NCBI GenBank assembly: GCA_034509425.1
Contig: JAVTVJ010011652.1
Coordinates: forward strand, 2,619,001 to 2,683,000
Source of the DNA: Eopsaltria australis
Lineage: Eukaryota; Chordata; Aves; Passeriformes; Petroicidae
Direction: 5' to 3'
Length of the DNA: 64,000 nucleotides
Shown: one piece after another, positions 1-10,987 of the stretch
Numbering within the stretch: position 1 is the stretch's first letter
Layout: each line of letters starts with the position of its first letter
Translations under genes and position numbers: made by a program
The notes under the pieces: model-generated
Told to the model about the DNA's origin: nothing
What the model saw: only the letters and a program-made list of their open reading frames with translations
Database searches by the model: none

Positions 1-3000
1 TGCTTCTCAGATCAGCCAATGATTAGAGGAGAGACTCTTCCTACAACTAGAGACCATGTTTGCATGAGTCTTCCAAGTGATCTTCATCCCAGTAGAGAGC
101 CAAGGTCAGATAAAAGCCTCATTACTGTATCTCTTATCTCTCAGCTCCCCTCATTTTTAGAGATATGGGTGTCCAGCTTACCTGATGAAAGGGCACAATG
201 AAGCCTGCACTGCATTGGGCTGCTTTGAGCCTTTCCAGCACACATAGCTGCCAGCCAGCTCTTTCACAGTCTCCAGGGTCCTGCGTTCACAAGGGTGGGA
301 CTCAACTTTGCAGCCTATAGCAAAGTAAAAGGCAAACTAGCATGAATAGCCTGAAAATACAAAGTCTGTGAGAGCAGACAACTATTTTCAACTATCTTAA
401 AACAACAGACTGGGTAGAGCTTCCAAAAGCCTCCATGAGACCCCAGAGGAGAAATTTCTTGTTGAAAAGCTCACCAGCCTACTCCACTTTCTGGGGAATG
501 AAATATTCAGCCTCCTTTGCTTTGCTGTAAATCTCACACTTCTGAGCTCACGGTTCAATGACAGCCCCTTTGGTGCCTTTTTCATTCATGTTTTTGATTT
601 TCTGCTAACTCTGGACCAGTCTAGCTCTATCCTTTCTAACTCCTGCAAGCCCCAGGTGCCTCCCCTTAACACACAGCCAAGTCCATCAGAAAATTTAACA
701 CAACTGTGTTTATCCCTCTATCCCCTGTCACACGAGCAAAACCCAATACTCCCATTTTCAGAGGTGAACCAGGATGCAGAAAGATTTAGGATTCTGCAGC
801 TTGGAGGTATCTGGAGAGCACGCCATCCAGTTTGGGCACCAGGAGCAGGTTGCAACACCTCAAAGTGCAACACCCACTAATTACCCTGTGTGCTTCCTGA
901 CACTGCCTTATCTTCCTCATTCAGTGCCACAGTGCAAGCTAAAGGCATGGACATGGAGGTGGGGCCAGCAGGGTCACCTGGAGCAGTGGCAGTGCAGACG
1001 GGGTCACTCAAGGTGCTGTACAGGCCATTGGCAGCATCATCAGCATCTCCAGCAAAGAGCACGTGCCGCTCAGGGGGCTCGCTGGCCAGCACATGCAGCT
1101 CCTCCCACCTGCCAAGTAAGGGACAGGTCAGCTGCTCAGCCCCACCCACAAAGAATTAAGAATCAAAACCAACCCTGTGCAACAAACAGAGAGTTGATGC
1201 AAAACCGTGACACTCGTCAGTCTCCACGATCCTGGCATGTTTAGTCTCAGGCAGTAGCGTAACTCTACCCAGTGGAAAAGTTTCCTTCATCAACTCTGCT
1301 GTTCCTTCTACATCAGCCACAAAGTCAGTGTTTCCCTCATGCCTATATTACCCTGCAAATTCCTTTCTGTCATGCTTTAAAAGTATGGTGTTCCTCAATT
1401 TAGTACTCTCACTGAAACCAGGCCTACACTTGCTTCCCCCTCTCACCTCCAACTGGAAAGGAAAAGATCATGGATTGAGATAAAAACAATTTACTGGGAA
1501 CAGAAATGAGATGAGAAATCAAGTAACAGTAGCAATAACAATATTAATAACAAAGGTTATAAGACAAAATCAATTAACTTGGAAAAGTCCATCTCAATAC
1601 CGACCGTTTTGTCCACCACACCTTCTCCCCTCCTTAGAAGGAAGGAATGCCCTTCCTCTCTGAAGGGATGAAGTCCCTTTCTCCCACCCTTGGCAATGAT
1701 GAAATAGCAGGGATTGTCTCCTAGACACACCCACAGCCACACCCCCTCAGCTACAGGGGAAAAAAAAACCAAAAAACCAACCCTGCTCTGGCAAAAACTG
1801 GGACACCCTTCCTCTTTCCAAAACTCATATCTAGCCCAAGACGACTCCTCACTCACCAGGACTGCCATTTGGCTAGCTGGGTGTCGACTTCCCACTCTAC
1901 TTTCCACTCTGGAGAGTTTCCTACCTTGGAAACTTGATTCCCACTGCAAAAACTGTGATGTGTCTCTCCTTCACCTGCATTGCAGGTATTGTAGTGCTGC
2001 CCTGGGACTTTCCATCTGAAATGATGATCAGGACTTCAGGGACACTTGAGTTTCTGCCACCAGGGAAACCCTTGAGGAGAATGTACTTCAAAGCCCGACT
2101 GGTCTCCGTGCTCCCACCTCTAGAAAGCAAGGAAATATAATCAGAAAAGGAGAAATCAAAATTCCTCCCCTGCTACTGAATTTACCATTTGGGTTTCAAA
2201 TGTTTACCCTCTGGTAATGGGAAATGTAGCCTATTTCTGGTTGTTGTCACACAGCATATCCATGGGGATGTCTAATCCTGTCATTCTTCCCATCTTCCTA
2301 CCCACAGGTCCCATCTATTCACCCTTAAATATTCCTCCTCTCCAACCCAGAGTGGTGTCCAAGAGACTTCTAACATACAGTGGAGTGTTTCTGCAATTGG
2401 CGCAGTAACCAGAATTCTTGGATATTTGAATTTTATTTCTAAATGTCTCTACAGCTTCTGTTTTTCCATCTGAAAATTGTGGTCATTTCAGCTGTTGAAA
2501 GGGGTGCCAAGTGGCCCTTTGTGACACAGGCACATTGTGTCAGGGCCCTGGGTGATGCAGGACATTGTGGTGACCATAGACCCTTGTGACACGGCAGAGC
2601 CCCACCCTACCCTACCAGGGGGTATCTAGGGGATGCAAAGCCCTGGGGAGCCCAGTCCCAGGAGAGACACTGTCTCAGGAAGAAGCAGCTCCCAAGATCC
2701 CTGTGCACCAGATGACATTGGACATGTAGGACAACAAGGTGAACCCCAACTCCCAGCCCCCCAGCCCCTTGCCCAGCTGGGTGGAAGACCAGGCCCTCAG
2801 TGGGCAGAGGCTGGGGGCAGACAGTGGCTCAGACCTGCCCCTTTCAGACACTGAGGAGGAGGGGGCCTTTGCCCACATGGACGAAGACTGGAAATACGAC
2901 ATAGATCAAGAGCTTTCCCAATGGGGAGGTGTTACCAGGCAAGAGCTTTGCCTCTGGGATGAGATGACAGTCCATGAATTTTACCGAGAACACGAAGCAG

Positions 3001-6000
3001 TGATGATCCAGGAAGTCTCCCCGTGGGGAGTGGTGCATAAGAGGGAGGTAGGTATAGGAGTCCAGCGGGGAGATGGCCCACAGCAAGAGCTGTGCCACTG
3101 GGAAGAAAGTGTGACTGCCCAGGAGTTGTCCCAATCGGATGAAGAGGATGAGATATGCCACGAGCTGTTCCAGTGGGAAGAGCATGAGACATGCCACAAG
3201 CTGTGTCACTGTGAAGAGGATGAGACATGCCATGAGCTGTGTCACTGTGAAGAGCATGAGACGTGCCATGAGCTGTGTCACTGTGAAGAGCATGAGACGT
3301 GCCATGAGCCGTGTCACTGTGAAGAGCATGAGACGTGCCATGAGCCGTGTCACTGTGAAGAGCATGAGACATGCCATGAGCCGTGTCACTGTGAAGATGT
3401 GCAATGCCATCTACATGTGTGTGACTGTGAAGGAGACAACAGAGACAAGGAGCCATCTCAAGAAAAAGACGGTAGTGATAAAAAGCTGCCCCAACAAGAA
3501 GAAAGTGTCAGCAACCAGGACAAGATCTCTGAGAAACTAATGCTCCCAGAAAAGGAGGAGGATGCCCAGGCGGTGCGTCCCAGCATCGAGTTGGCAGGAG
3601 AGGAACTTCTTGCGCTGCCCAGCGCCTCTCCTGCCCCAGGGAGTCCCACGGAGGATAAGCTGGCAGAAGCTGCTGCTCCGGCAGAAGTTTCTGCTCCAGA
3701 AGAAGTTGCTGAGCAGGAGGCACTCCCCGAGCCTTTGCCTGCTGAGCTGGAGAAGGCACCAAGTTCTCCTGCCCTCAGGGAGGAGGTGCCATCGGCAGTG
3801 ACAGAGAGCCCAGACACGGCACCATGTAGCCCCCCAGACTCCAGCCAGGCTCTGCAGGACTTAGCAGTGCACATCAGCTGTGAGATTGTGCTCAATGCTG
3901 TGCTTGAGGTCCAGCCATCTGGCCAGCAGACAGAGGAACAGAAGAACCCGGAGCAGAGCACGGCTGCTAAACCAGCTGCAGGAGGAAGAAGGGAAGAGTA
4001 AATATTTTGTAAATAAAATCCATGTTAAATAAAATCTGTATGTTGTCATCGTATGGTCTCATTTGCGCCTTCATTCGGGCAGAGTCATCTCTCCCTAAAA
4101 TACATTCTCTGCCCATCTTGTCTTCAATGCAGAGATTCTCCAACCCTCTGGGGATCTCAGTGGCTCTTCTCTGAACTCATTCTAACAGGCCCACATCCTT
4201 CTTATGCTGGGGTCCCCAGACATGGATGTAGTGCTCCAGGTGGAGTCACAAAAAATGGCCTGGAGGGCCACAATCACCTCCCTTGACCTGCTGCTCTTCA
4301 CATCCTTTCCAGCCCAGCCCATGGGTGGCTTTCTGGGCTGGCAGCACAGATCTCTGGCTCATGCTGAGCTTCTCCTCCACCAGCACCCTGAGTCCTTCTC
4401 CTCAGCCCCTGCCCCACTCAGCCTCTTCCCACACGTGCCACACATGGCACAGTCCTGGTGCTGATATAGCCACTGGAGCAGAGTGAACATTTCCAGCTGT
4501 CTTCTAATTCTGTCCAGGGAGTTGTGCTATAAATAATTTCCTGTAATTGCCCTTTAGGGCTGCTATTATTGCTGTCTAGAGCAATCCAGGAGAATCAAAC
4601 CACACGTGTCACTCCTTCCTCAGAGGATTCAACGTTCTTTGTCTGCATTGACACAAACACACCTCATTTGCTGTCTGAACATCCATCCTTTGCCCTAGCA
4701 CCTGATTCCTGATTTGCTTGTTCTAGAAAAGCATTTCATCATGCCCAAGTTCACTGTTTTTCTGCCTCCCCTCTGATTTCCACAGATTTTTTTTTCATTC
4801 TGTACTTGCCAGGCCTCTTTGCTTTGAACTTCTTCCTCCTCTGTACTCCATCATTTCCAAGCATACTCAGTGACCATATGTTCACAGCAAGTCCAAATTT
4901 GCCTTTTTCTGACCAGATGTCTGTGAGATGTTTCAGTGAATAGTGCTTTGCATGAGGAAAAATACACTGTGCATCGTCTGTGTGGTGACTAAGTCTTGAT
5001 GAATTCAGTACACTGTGCACATGTGAGCCCTGAAGATTAGAAAAAGTTAATAAAGAGCTCACTAAATTCAATTGCTTATTAATTTGCATTTGGAGCTTCA
5101 CTGGGTTTTGACACAGTGGAAGTGTGTTTGAGGCATTACTCCAACAAGGATTTTCTGAAGGAGATCTGGACTTTACCTGCTGTCTTTCTACAGGGACAGC
5201 ACCAAGAAGGTTTCTCTCCTGTAACCAGCTGACTTATATGAAAGAAATTAATATGAAATTTAGCTTGAGGTTACCACCGAGTATGGCTGGAACTGGCCAA
5301 TGAATTCCAAAGCTATTTGGACAGCATTCACAGAGAGAGACCAGCAGTCTCCAAATAAATCACAAAAGCTTCACTTTAGTCTGGTGCTGCCTCCTTCCAA
5401 GTGCTGTCAGCTCTGGGCTGAAGTCAGGAAATGCCTCACTGGCCAAAGGCTCATCAGAAGCACATCAAGGAATTTCTCAACCAAGACGTCAAACACCCAT
5501 TGTTTTCAGAAGCCAACTGGAATCTATCCACAACTATTTTATCTACTTCAAAATGTCAGCTTTTCATTTAAACTAGATGAAATAGCCAGGTAAAAAGTCA
5601 TTCTTTCTGTTTGATCTATCAGCATCCCTGTGTTGTCATCAAGGAAATGCAGTGCCAGACAGCAAACACTGCTTCACTTTCTCTGCTCTCAGACTTTCAA
5701 CAGCAGCCAGAGAGGGGGAATGTATCTTGTTTTCTCTAAGTTTTTCCTGTAACAGTACACAAGAAGTTTTCTTGATTTGCTAAACTCATCAAAAGAAATA
5801 CAACAAAATCCAGCCAACTGAACTTGCCTGAAAAATGCAAAACTGATCACATTTGCTCTCAATATGTACATCACACTGAGAGCAGCAGATATCCATGGGA
5901 AACGTCAATCTAACCCTTAGGCTTAATGCAGATCAGCTAAGAGAGTAGACATCCACAGGCCTTACCAATACCTCATCTATCATCAAAACAAGTGTCATTT

Positions 6001-9000
6001 TGGGGTGATTGTCAGATCCTTAGTAGATCCAAATATATTTCTCCAAGATAGAAAGTCTGGATTTTGAGAGGCTCTAAGGACAGCTCTTCTTTGGGCTTCT
6101 GGGTCCATTTCCTGGGGTAATGGAAAGACATCCAAGTCTTAACAATCAGGAAGAAAAGAGGTTTCCATCTGAAAACCTGATCCTCTTGAATTCAGCAAGA
6201 ACACATAGATATCTACAGACCAGCAGTTTGTCACTAACTCACAGCAAAAAGGAAATTGTAACCACTAAAAAATGGAGCAGCATGCTGTGCTGCCTTTGAT
6301 CAGCCATGAGGGAACACCAGGCTTGCTTTTCCATGGAAGATGTAACCCACTGCCTGGCTCAAATAGACAGAAAGACCTGGAAAACTCTGTATTTACCACA
6401 TTACGATAGGACACTGAAAACTTTGTCCCCTATCAGCTTTCACTGAGACAGACCAGGTTTCGCATTTTTAGGGGATTGTGGATCATAAACCACAGTGTTC
6501 ATTCACCTCCCTCCCCGGGGGCATCACACTGATATAAGCACAGCAGAAGCAGATTTCTAAACCTCAAAAACCCTCTTAATTCAGAGATTATTCATAACCC
6601 AGAAAAAGATAAGAACTGTAAGATAAGCTGACCTGAACACAGTCCTCTTGATTCTCTCTTTCACTTCTTGTTTGGTTAGATAAGAATCCAGTGGGAATTC
6701 AAGGTGGGGAGTTGAGCTAAACTGTATCATTCCCACACGGACCTAAAAGAAAAGGTTAAAGGCTATGAAAGGTGTCTGTGCAAGTTTTACTCTTCTGATC
6801 AATTTACAAACTTGGGAAGACTAAATTGTATAGAGGCAAACTCTGTTTTCACAGATGAGCCACTGGCATTCTGAATGAACTTAAAATAGAGCAGAAACTC
6901 CAGTATTATCTATACAGACTATAAACAAGGCAAAGAAGTTCATCTGGAAACAATGGGAGCTCCTGCTGCAGTTACAGGCAGCTCAGGATCTATATTTATC
7001 CACTCAGAGGAGCTCACAGCCTCAGGGGCAGTAAGTTTATAAGTAACACCTTCCACACCAACCCATTTTTACACTGTGCAAGCAATCTTCCCATTACTAG
7101 AGAAGCTCCCTCTGGCACTGAGCACAGCAGGCAACACAAACCAATGTTTTTTCTAATAGTTCCTCTAAAACCGTTTTCTCTAGTTGAAAACAAAAGCAGA
7201 CTACACGGTCTGTACTGGGCAATGCATGCCGAATACTTCACTGAAGTCTTGGAAGAAGTATTGTGGAATGTGACAACTTAAAAGGTAAAAAGACTAGTAA
7301 TTTTCAGTCCAGTCTATGCGAGGATTAAGTGGAAAACTAGGGGAAAGATGATATTTAAAAAATAAAACAAAACACAGTACCAAATCTGCAAATATTAAAT
7401 ATTCACTGACATAACCCTCCCAAAGAGCTGGCACTTATCTGGAAAGGCTCTTGCATGGAAGCAAGTCCAGCAGCTGTCCCAGCCTGCTCCAAGGCCCTCA
7501 GTTGAGGTAGTGTGGGACTGATGCACACCTGGAACCACAGCCAGTATGGCTTGAAATCCCCTCAGACAAACCCCAGGATGTGTCATTCGGGCCCAGAAGT
7601 GCCTCAAGACTGACTCCAGGGAGCAAGACCTGAGACTATATCAGCACAGCACCCATCTCCTTCTGGGGGAAGCAGAGCAAGCAGACTGTATCATTTACAT
7701 CTGTACAGAAAAGTGGCTAACTTCCCAGAGATTAATTCTGCAGCTTTCCAAGGAAAAGCAACAGAAGATCCAACTATTTCAATCTGTGAGTATCCAAACC
7801 AAAATAAAATCAGTAAAAAAACCCCAAATCATAATCTTTAACCTGCAGGATTATGTCTTTTTCCAAGATCAAAAGGAGCTGCTTAAAATCTGTGAAGAAT
7901 CTAGAAGCATTCTCCAATCCCACTGCTTCACTAACTGCATCTTTCTGAATAAATACTCTGCCCCCATGGCAGCTGGTAGGTTGAATTTTGCAATTTCACT
8001 CAGCACATTACCACTGGCCTTTAGACACGTTGCCCAGCTGTTTGAAAATTAGAGGAGAAGTTCCTGACACTCACTCTGTCTGGATGAATGTCCAAGGCAT
8101 CACAGAGCTTGCTTGCAAAGTGCTTGGACCTTTCAAAGCTTCCTTTGCCAATGCTGTAGGAGCCATCCAGGAGGAAAAGGACATCTAACGAGGCAGAGCA
8201 CTGCATCACTAGGAGAAAAAATATACACACTATGAAACTTCACTTTGTTAGCTCCACTCTCTGGAAGCAGGCAGCCAAGAGCTGGAAATCCAGACAAATT
8301 GCAGAGGATGGACTGGAGCAGCCCAGAGTTCACAACCCAAAGCCCACATGCACTCCTGGCCACATGCTCTGGCCTGCAATAGCTCCAGCTCAGCTCTCAG
8401 TCTGCCAGACCCAGACTCACCTCAGAGTTCAAGGCCTCAGTGGCAGCACAGGAGCAGACAATGCAGTGAAGTATTGCTAAGTGCAGGGCGAGATGATCTC
8501 CCAGAGAGGACACAGAGGAAGGGGTGAGCAAGAGGGAAAGCAAGCCCTGCCCAGTGGGACCTGCAGGCTCTCCCAGCCCAAGGCACAGACATAAATTCAG
8601 GAGGCATTTGCAAAGTTTACTGAGTCCTACAGAGCCCAGTGTGTTTCATCTGCAGCACAGTTTTCAAAACAGGCTCTTATTTTCCTTAACACAAATTCGC
8701 TGAACAGCTCCCACACACTGACAGAAACACTTTTCACAAAAATCTGCCTTTTATCTCCTCTTCAGAGATGTGTCTTTGTATCACCCCTGCCTGCATGAAC
8801 ACGACTGCTCCCAGATATAAGTTTCTGAGGTGCTTTTGCTGCAGTGGAAACCCACAATTTCACTGACGTAAATAAATAAATGACAAGTTGCAGACTATGA
8901 AGAGTCATTTTCAAAGCATTTAAAGGGAAACTCTGCAGCATTTACCAGAATCAACTTCAAGGGGAAAGGAATCCAGAAGTTCAATAGAGATCAAGCACAC

Positions 9001-10864
9001 TAGCCCCTTAAGAAATATTTTGTGAGATTAAGTGACATTACCCCCATTATTATAATCTTTTTACTATCACTACTTTTTCCAAATCATTCCTGCTAGCCAA
9101 AATCTGAATTTATAATTAGTGTTTTCTAAAACCAGATTACAGGGATTGAAAGTTGTGAGGCATTCCCTTCTGGGTCACTGGCTCTCCTAACAGGGCTCCC
9201 AGCCTTGCCCTGGGGCACTGTGCTGAGGACAAGCTGGAGCAAATCCTCCCTGCCAGCACTGTCCCAGCTTGTCAGCCTTGCCCTTGGAGCTGGGCTGAAC
9301 CTGGGGCTGCAATAGGGGTGTTATCCCTGCCTAAGCATGCACAGAGAAAACCACAGAGCCCCCAGACTGGGCTCAGCATGGAGAAACACTCCTCAGGTGG
9401 CTCTGCAGTTGAGGGGTGCAATGCTGTTCTTCTACAGGGACTCCAAGCAGGATGTGTGCAGCCCACCAAGGACTCCTGGGGATGTGCAGCAGGGAGAAAC
9501 CCTAACCCAAACACTGCAGGGAGAAACACCCAAACACAGCACCTCAGGATGCAAAACCTGAGCTGAACGCATGGTGCTACAGGATAGAGCTGGAGGGAAT
9601 GCCTGGCATAGGAATAAATGCAATTTGTCCCCTGACAGACAATAGGAGAAAAATGGCCATCAGGAGAGAATTCACCACAGAGTTTATCAGTAACTGATTG
9701 CAAGTACAGCAAGGGAGCTGCAGATGAAGATGTGCTGGCCAGCCAGAGCCCCATCACCCCACTCCCAGCAGCCTGACTGGTGCTGGCTTTACAGCCTGAA
9801 AAAACTACCCATGTGGGAGGTCTAATCAAGACTGCAATTAAACACAGCTCTTTAAATCAGGATTGCCTGGAACAGGCTCTGAAAGAACTGACAGAAACAC
9901 CATCCAGTTGGCAAATAGCCAGTTTGGGAGAAACAGAGTAAATCATGTCCCAGGAGAGCTAACACCAATGAGGAAGAAAGCCAGGCTAGGGCAGAGCCAG
10001 CCAAAGTGCTGGCATTGCCAGAGCATTGCTGGGGACTTTAGGACTGAAGAGGGGCTAATAAATGTAGATAACTACAACAACAAAAACCTTTAAAAAACAA
10101 CCAAAGAAAGAGGGAATTCAGAAATAGAAAAGACTTGCTTTATAAAACAAACTTACACTGGCCAGCAGCTGAGATCTTGCCAATCATCTCCTGGTCAGCA
10201 TGGATTTGTTGCATACCCAACACCAGCAAAGCTGTGGGATCAAGCAGATATTCATCCATGAACAAGACATACAGGATTTAACCTATAACAGCAAAAATGC
10301 TGGTTTGCTGTATAGGTTTCACAGTCACAAAAAATAATTTGGTGACCCAGCAGTGTGCCTATGTCAAGGAGATTCCTTCTAGCAGAGATGCAGAGAGCAT
10401 GAAAAATGCCAACGACATGACTCCAGCACACAGGACAGTCCCTCTGCTCACTGCATGCAGGAACACAGCGCAAGAATGAGAGCTAGGCCAGCCTTAGGCT
10501 TCTGAAATTACAGTCATCAACACCAGATAGATTTATGCACTTTTAATATCATAACATCAGTTTTTCCCACATCAATTAGACACTTTACACACAGATCAGT
10601 CATGTGTTCAAATTCTCAGAAAAACTGTTTCTCCAGGTATTATTTTCTCCCCTTTTGTGTGAAACTATGTTTCAGAAATTTATCCCTAAACCTCCTGGAG
10701 AGGCACTGACTTGGCTCTCATTCCTCAGAGTGAAGAACTCCAGTCAGAGATAGGGAACCACCAGAGACAAAAACCACTGATGCAAAATGGCAACTTTAAA
10801 CTTACCTCGGGAAAGCAGCAAAATGCAGATGGACTCAAATGGCAAGAGGTTCATGGTGACAAAT
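1..10864 (-). CDS. VWA2: VWA2 (von Willebrand factor A domain-containing 2 / AMACO), 5' half of gene, continues past left edge
   Basis: VWA2 is a secreted extracellular-matrix protein of basement membranes, made of VWA and EGF-like domains. Seven coding exons are visible in order (minus strand): 10806-10854, 10157-10231, 8075-8208, 6633-6742, 1925-2119, 978-1108 and 182-314, 827 coding nt in all. Every junction has AG/GT signals and keeps the frame. The start is ATG at 10852-10854, followed by a hydrophobic leader. The first VWA domain begins at SLDVLFLLDGSYSIG, which has an intact DxSxS metal-binding (MIDAS) motif, and continues through VGMIQFSSTPHLEFPLDS and VLIIISDGKSQG to AVGIKFPRWEELHVLASEP. 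A Cys-containing linker follows (GCKVESHPCERRTLE). The EGF repeats and further VWA domains must lie left of the window. I see no break in the frame. Remembered human VWA2 aligns exon by exon. An unrelated gene lies antisense in the intron at 2120-6632. Confidence 0.93.
182..314 (-). CDS. VWA2: VWA2 coding exon 7 (Cys-rich linker), last visible
   Basis: Encodes GCKVESHPCERRTLETVKEL followed by AGSYVCWKGSKQ; the Cys spacing matches the segment after VWA domain 1 in human VWA2. The donor gtaag is at 177-181. The next exon lies left of the window. Confidence 0.88.
978..1108 (-). CDS. VWA2: VWA2 coding exon 6 (end of VWA domain 1)
   Basis: Encodes WEELHVLASEPPERHVLFAG, then NGLYSTLSDPVCTATAP, the closing helix of the VWA domain and the first linker Cys. 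Its donor gtgacc (972-977) is weaker than the others, but the phase joins exactly to exon 182-314. Confidence 0.9.
1925..2119 (-). CDS. VWA2: VWA2 coding exon 5 (VWA domain 1)
   Basis: Encodes GGSTETSRALKYILLKGFPG, then VLIIISDGKSQG and ERHITVFAVGIKFP. These are the later VWA strands with the conserved SDG motif. The final Arg codon is split with exon 978-1108. Confidence 0.93.
2877..4001 (+). CDS. Unrecognised single-exon gene with Cys/His 12-residue repeats and an AKAP-like helix, nested antisense in VWA2 intron
   Basis: I do not recognise this gene. From the first usable ATG (2877) it encodes 374 residues with no intron. The in-frame open stretch extends up to a TAG at 2727-2729. Residues 1-90 carry spaced motifs of the type QELSQW, QELCLW, QEVSPW, QELCHW. 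Residues 103-174 are six tandem 12-mers of the form HETCHELCHCEE. A Lys/Glu-rich segment follows, then a Pro/Ala/Glu/Ser-rich disordered region. Residues about 329-345 (LAVHISCEIVLNAVLEV) form a predicted amphipathic helix. Its hydrophobic spacing resembles PKA RII-anchoring helices (compare SLVKNAIQ of AKAP5). Two AATAAA-type poly(A) signals lie just after the stop (near 4010 and 4029). Low complexity could give an open frame by chance, but a 1.1-kb frame with varied codons and proper poly(A) signals argues for a real gene. The function is inference only. Confidence 0.6.
   Translation: MDEDWKYDIDQELSQWGGVTRQELCLWDEMTVHEFYREHEAVMIQEVSPWGVVHKREVGIGVQRGDGPQQELCHWEESVTAQELSQSDEEDEICHELFQWEEHETCHKLCHCEEDETCHELCHCEEHETCHELCHCEEHETCHEPCHCEEHETCHEPCHCEEHETCHEPCHCEDVQCHLHVCDCEGDNRDKEPSQEKDGSDKKLPQQEESVSNQDKISEKLMLPEKEEDAQAVRPSIELAGEELLALPSASPAPGSPTEDKLAEAAAPAEVSAPEEVAEQEALPEPLPAELEKAPSSPALREEVPSAVTESPDTAPCSPPDSSQALQDLAVHISCEIVLNAVLEVQPSGQQTEEQKNPEQSTAAKPAAGGRREE
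3183..3398 (+). repeat. 36-bp tandem coding repeat, six units
   Basis: Six head-to-tail 36-bp units start at 3183, 3219, 3255, 3291, 3327 and 3363. Each encodes (H/D)ETCH(E/K)(L/P)CHCEE. Units differ by a few substitutions, some silent (aca/acg Thr) and some giving Leu to Pro. A diverged unit (EICHELFQWEE) precedes at 3150-3182. The length in phase with codons keeps the frame open, and also opens shadow frames on both strands. Confidence 0.95.
4005..4040 (+). terminator. Tandem poly(A) signals of the nested gene
   Basis: The stop codon TAA (3999-4001) is followed within 40 bp by two aataaa hexamers (in gtaaataaaatcc and gttaaataaaatc), then a T/G-rich stretch. This is the normal layout of a vertebrate 3' end on the plus strand. 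No poly(A) tract follows in the genome, so this is not an obvious recent retrocopy. Confidence 0.6.
4060..4460 (-). mobile_element. CR1-like LINE fragment
   Basis: The stretch around gatctcagtggctcttctct, ccagacatggatgtagtgct and ccaggtggagtc matches the antisense of the avian CR1 3' region as I remember it. The element is therefore in minus orientation. Ends are approximate. Confidence 0.6.
4465..6632. other. VWA2 intron remainder, no gene seen
   Basis: AT-rich unique-looking sequence. Open frames here (for example 4751-5101 minus and 5300-5593 plus) lack splice context and recognisable domains. Confidence 0.5.
6633..6742 (-). CDS. VWA2: VWA2 coding exon 4 (VWA domain 1)
   Basis: Encodes VRVGMIQFSSTPHLEFPLDS followed by YLTKQEVKERIKRTVFR, the central beta strand and helix of the VWA fold. 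Acceptor AG is at 6743-6744 and the donor gt at 6631-6632. Confidence 0.92.
8075..8208 (-). CDS. VWA2: VWA2 coding exon 3 (VWA domain 1, MIDAS)
   Basis: Opens the first VWA domain: LMQCSASLDVLFLLDGSYSI, then GKGSFERSKHFASKLCDALD. The DGSYS motif gives the metal-ion-dependent adhesion site residues. The donor gtgagt follows ..HPDR. Confidence 0.92.
8209..10156. other. VWA2 intron, no gene seen
   Basis: Intronic sequence. The longest open frame (9272-9829 minus, 185 codons) has composition typical of chance and no recognised motif. Confidence 0.5.
10157..10231 (-). CDS. VWA2: VWA2 coding exon 2
   Basis: Encodes LLVLGMQQIHADQEMIGKIS, the end of the leader and the start of the mature protein. 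It resembles the remembered human segment EVHVSKETIGKISAA. The donor gtaagt is at 10151-10156, and the frame continues into 8075-8208. Confidence 0.85.
10806..10864 (-). CDS. VWA2: VWA2 first coding exon (start codon, signal peptide)
   Basis: Acceptor at 10865-10866; ATG at 10852-10854 in the context gtcaccATGa, which suits a vertebrate start. It encodes MNLLPFESICILLLSR, a signal-peptide-like leader. The donor gtaag is at 10801-10805, and the exon ends one base into a codon that exon 10157-10231 completes. Confidence 0.85.
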
Positions 10865-10905
10865 CTGGAGGAAAAAAAACCAACAAAACAAAACAAACAA
10901 ACAAA

Positions 10906-10907
<2 letters not shown>

Positions 10908-10941
<34 letters not shown>
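10908..10941. repeat. (AAC)n microsatellite in VWA2 intron 1
   Basis: About eleven perfect aca/caa triplets, preceded by a looser A/C-rich tract from about 10,870. It lies just upstream of the start-codon exon and on the minus strand reads as (GTT)n within the polypyrimidine region. Confidence 0.95.
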
Positions 10942-10987
10942 AAAAGGAGAGGAATAGGAATCCAATTTCTAAAGCTGATTTCTTTAC

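Noticed and set aside
2844..3456. 188- and 174-codon minus-strand open frames opposite the nested gene
   Set aside because: Shadows of the 36-bp in-phase repeat; the plus-strand frame is longer and has poly(A) signals.
9272..9829. 185-codon minus-strand open frame in a VWA2 intron
   Set aside because: Lies between verified VWA2 exons, has no recognised domain and no in-phase splice sites.
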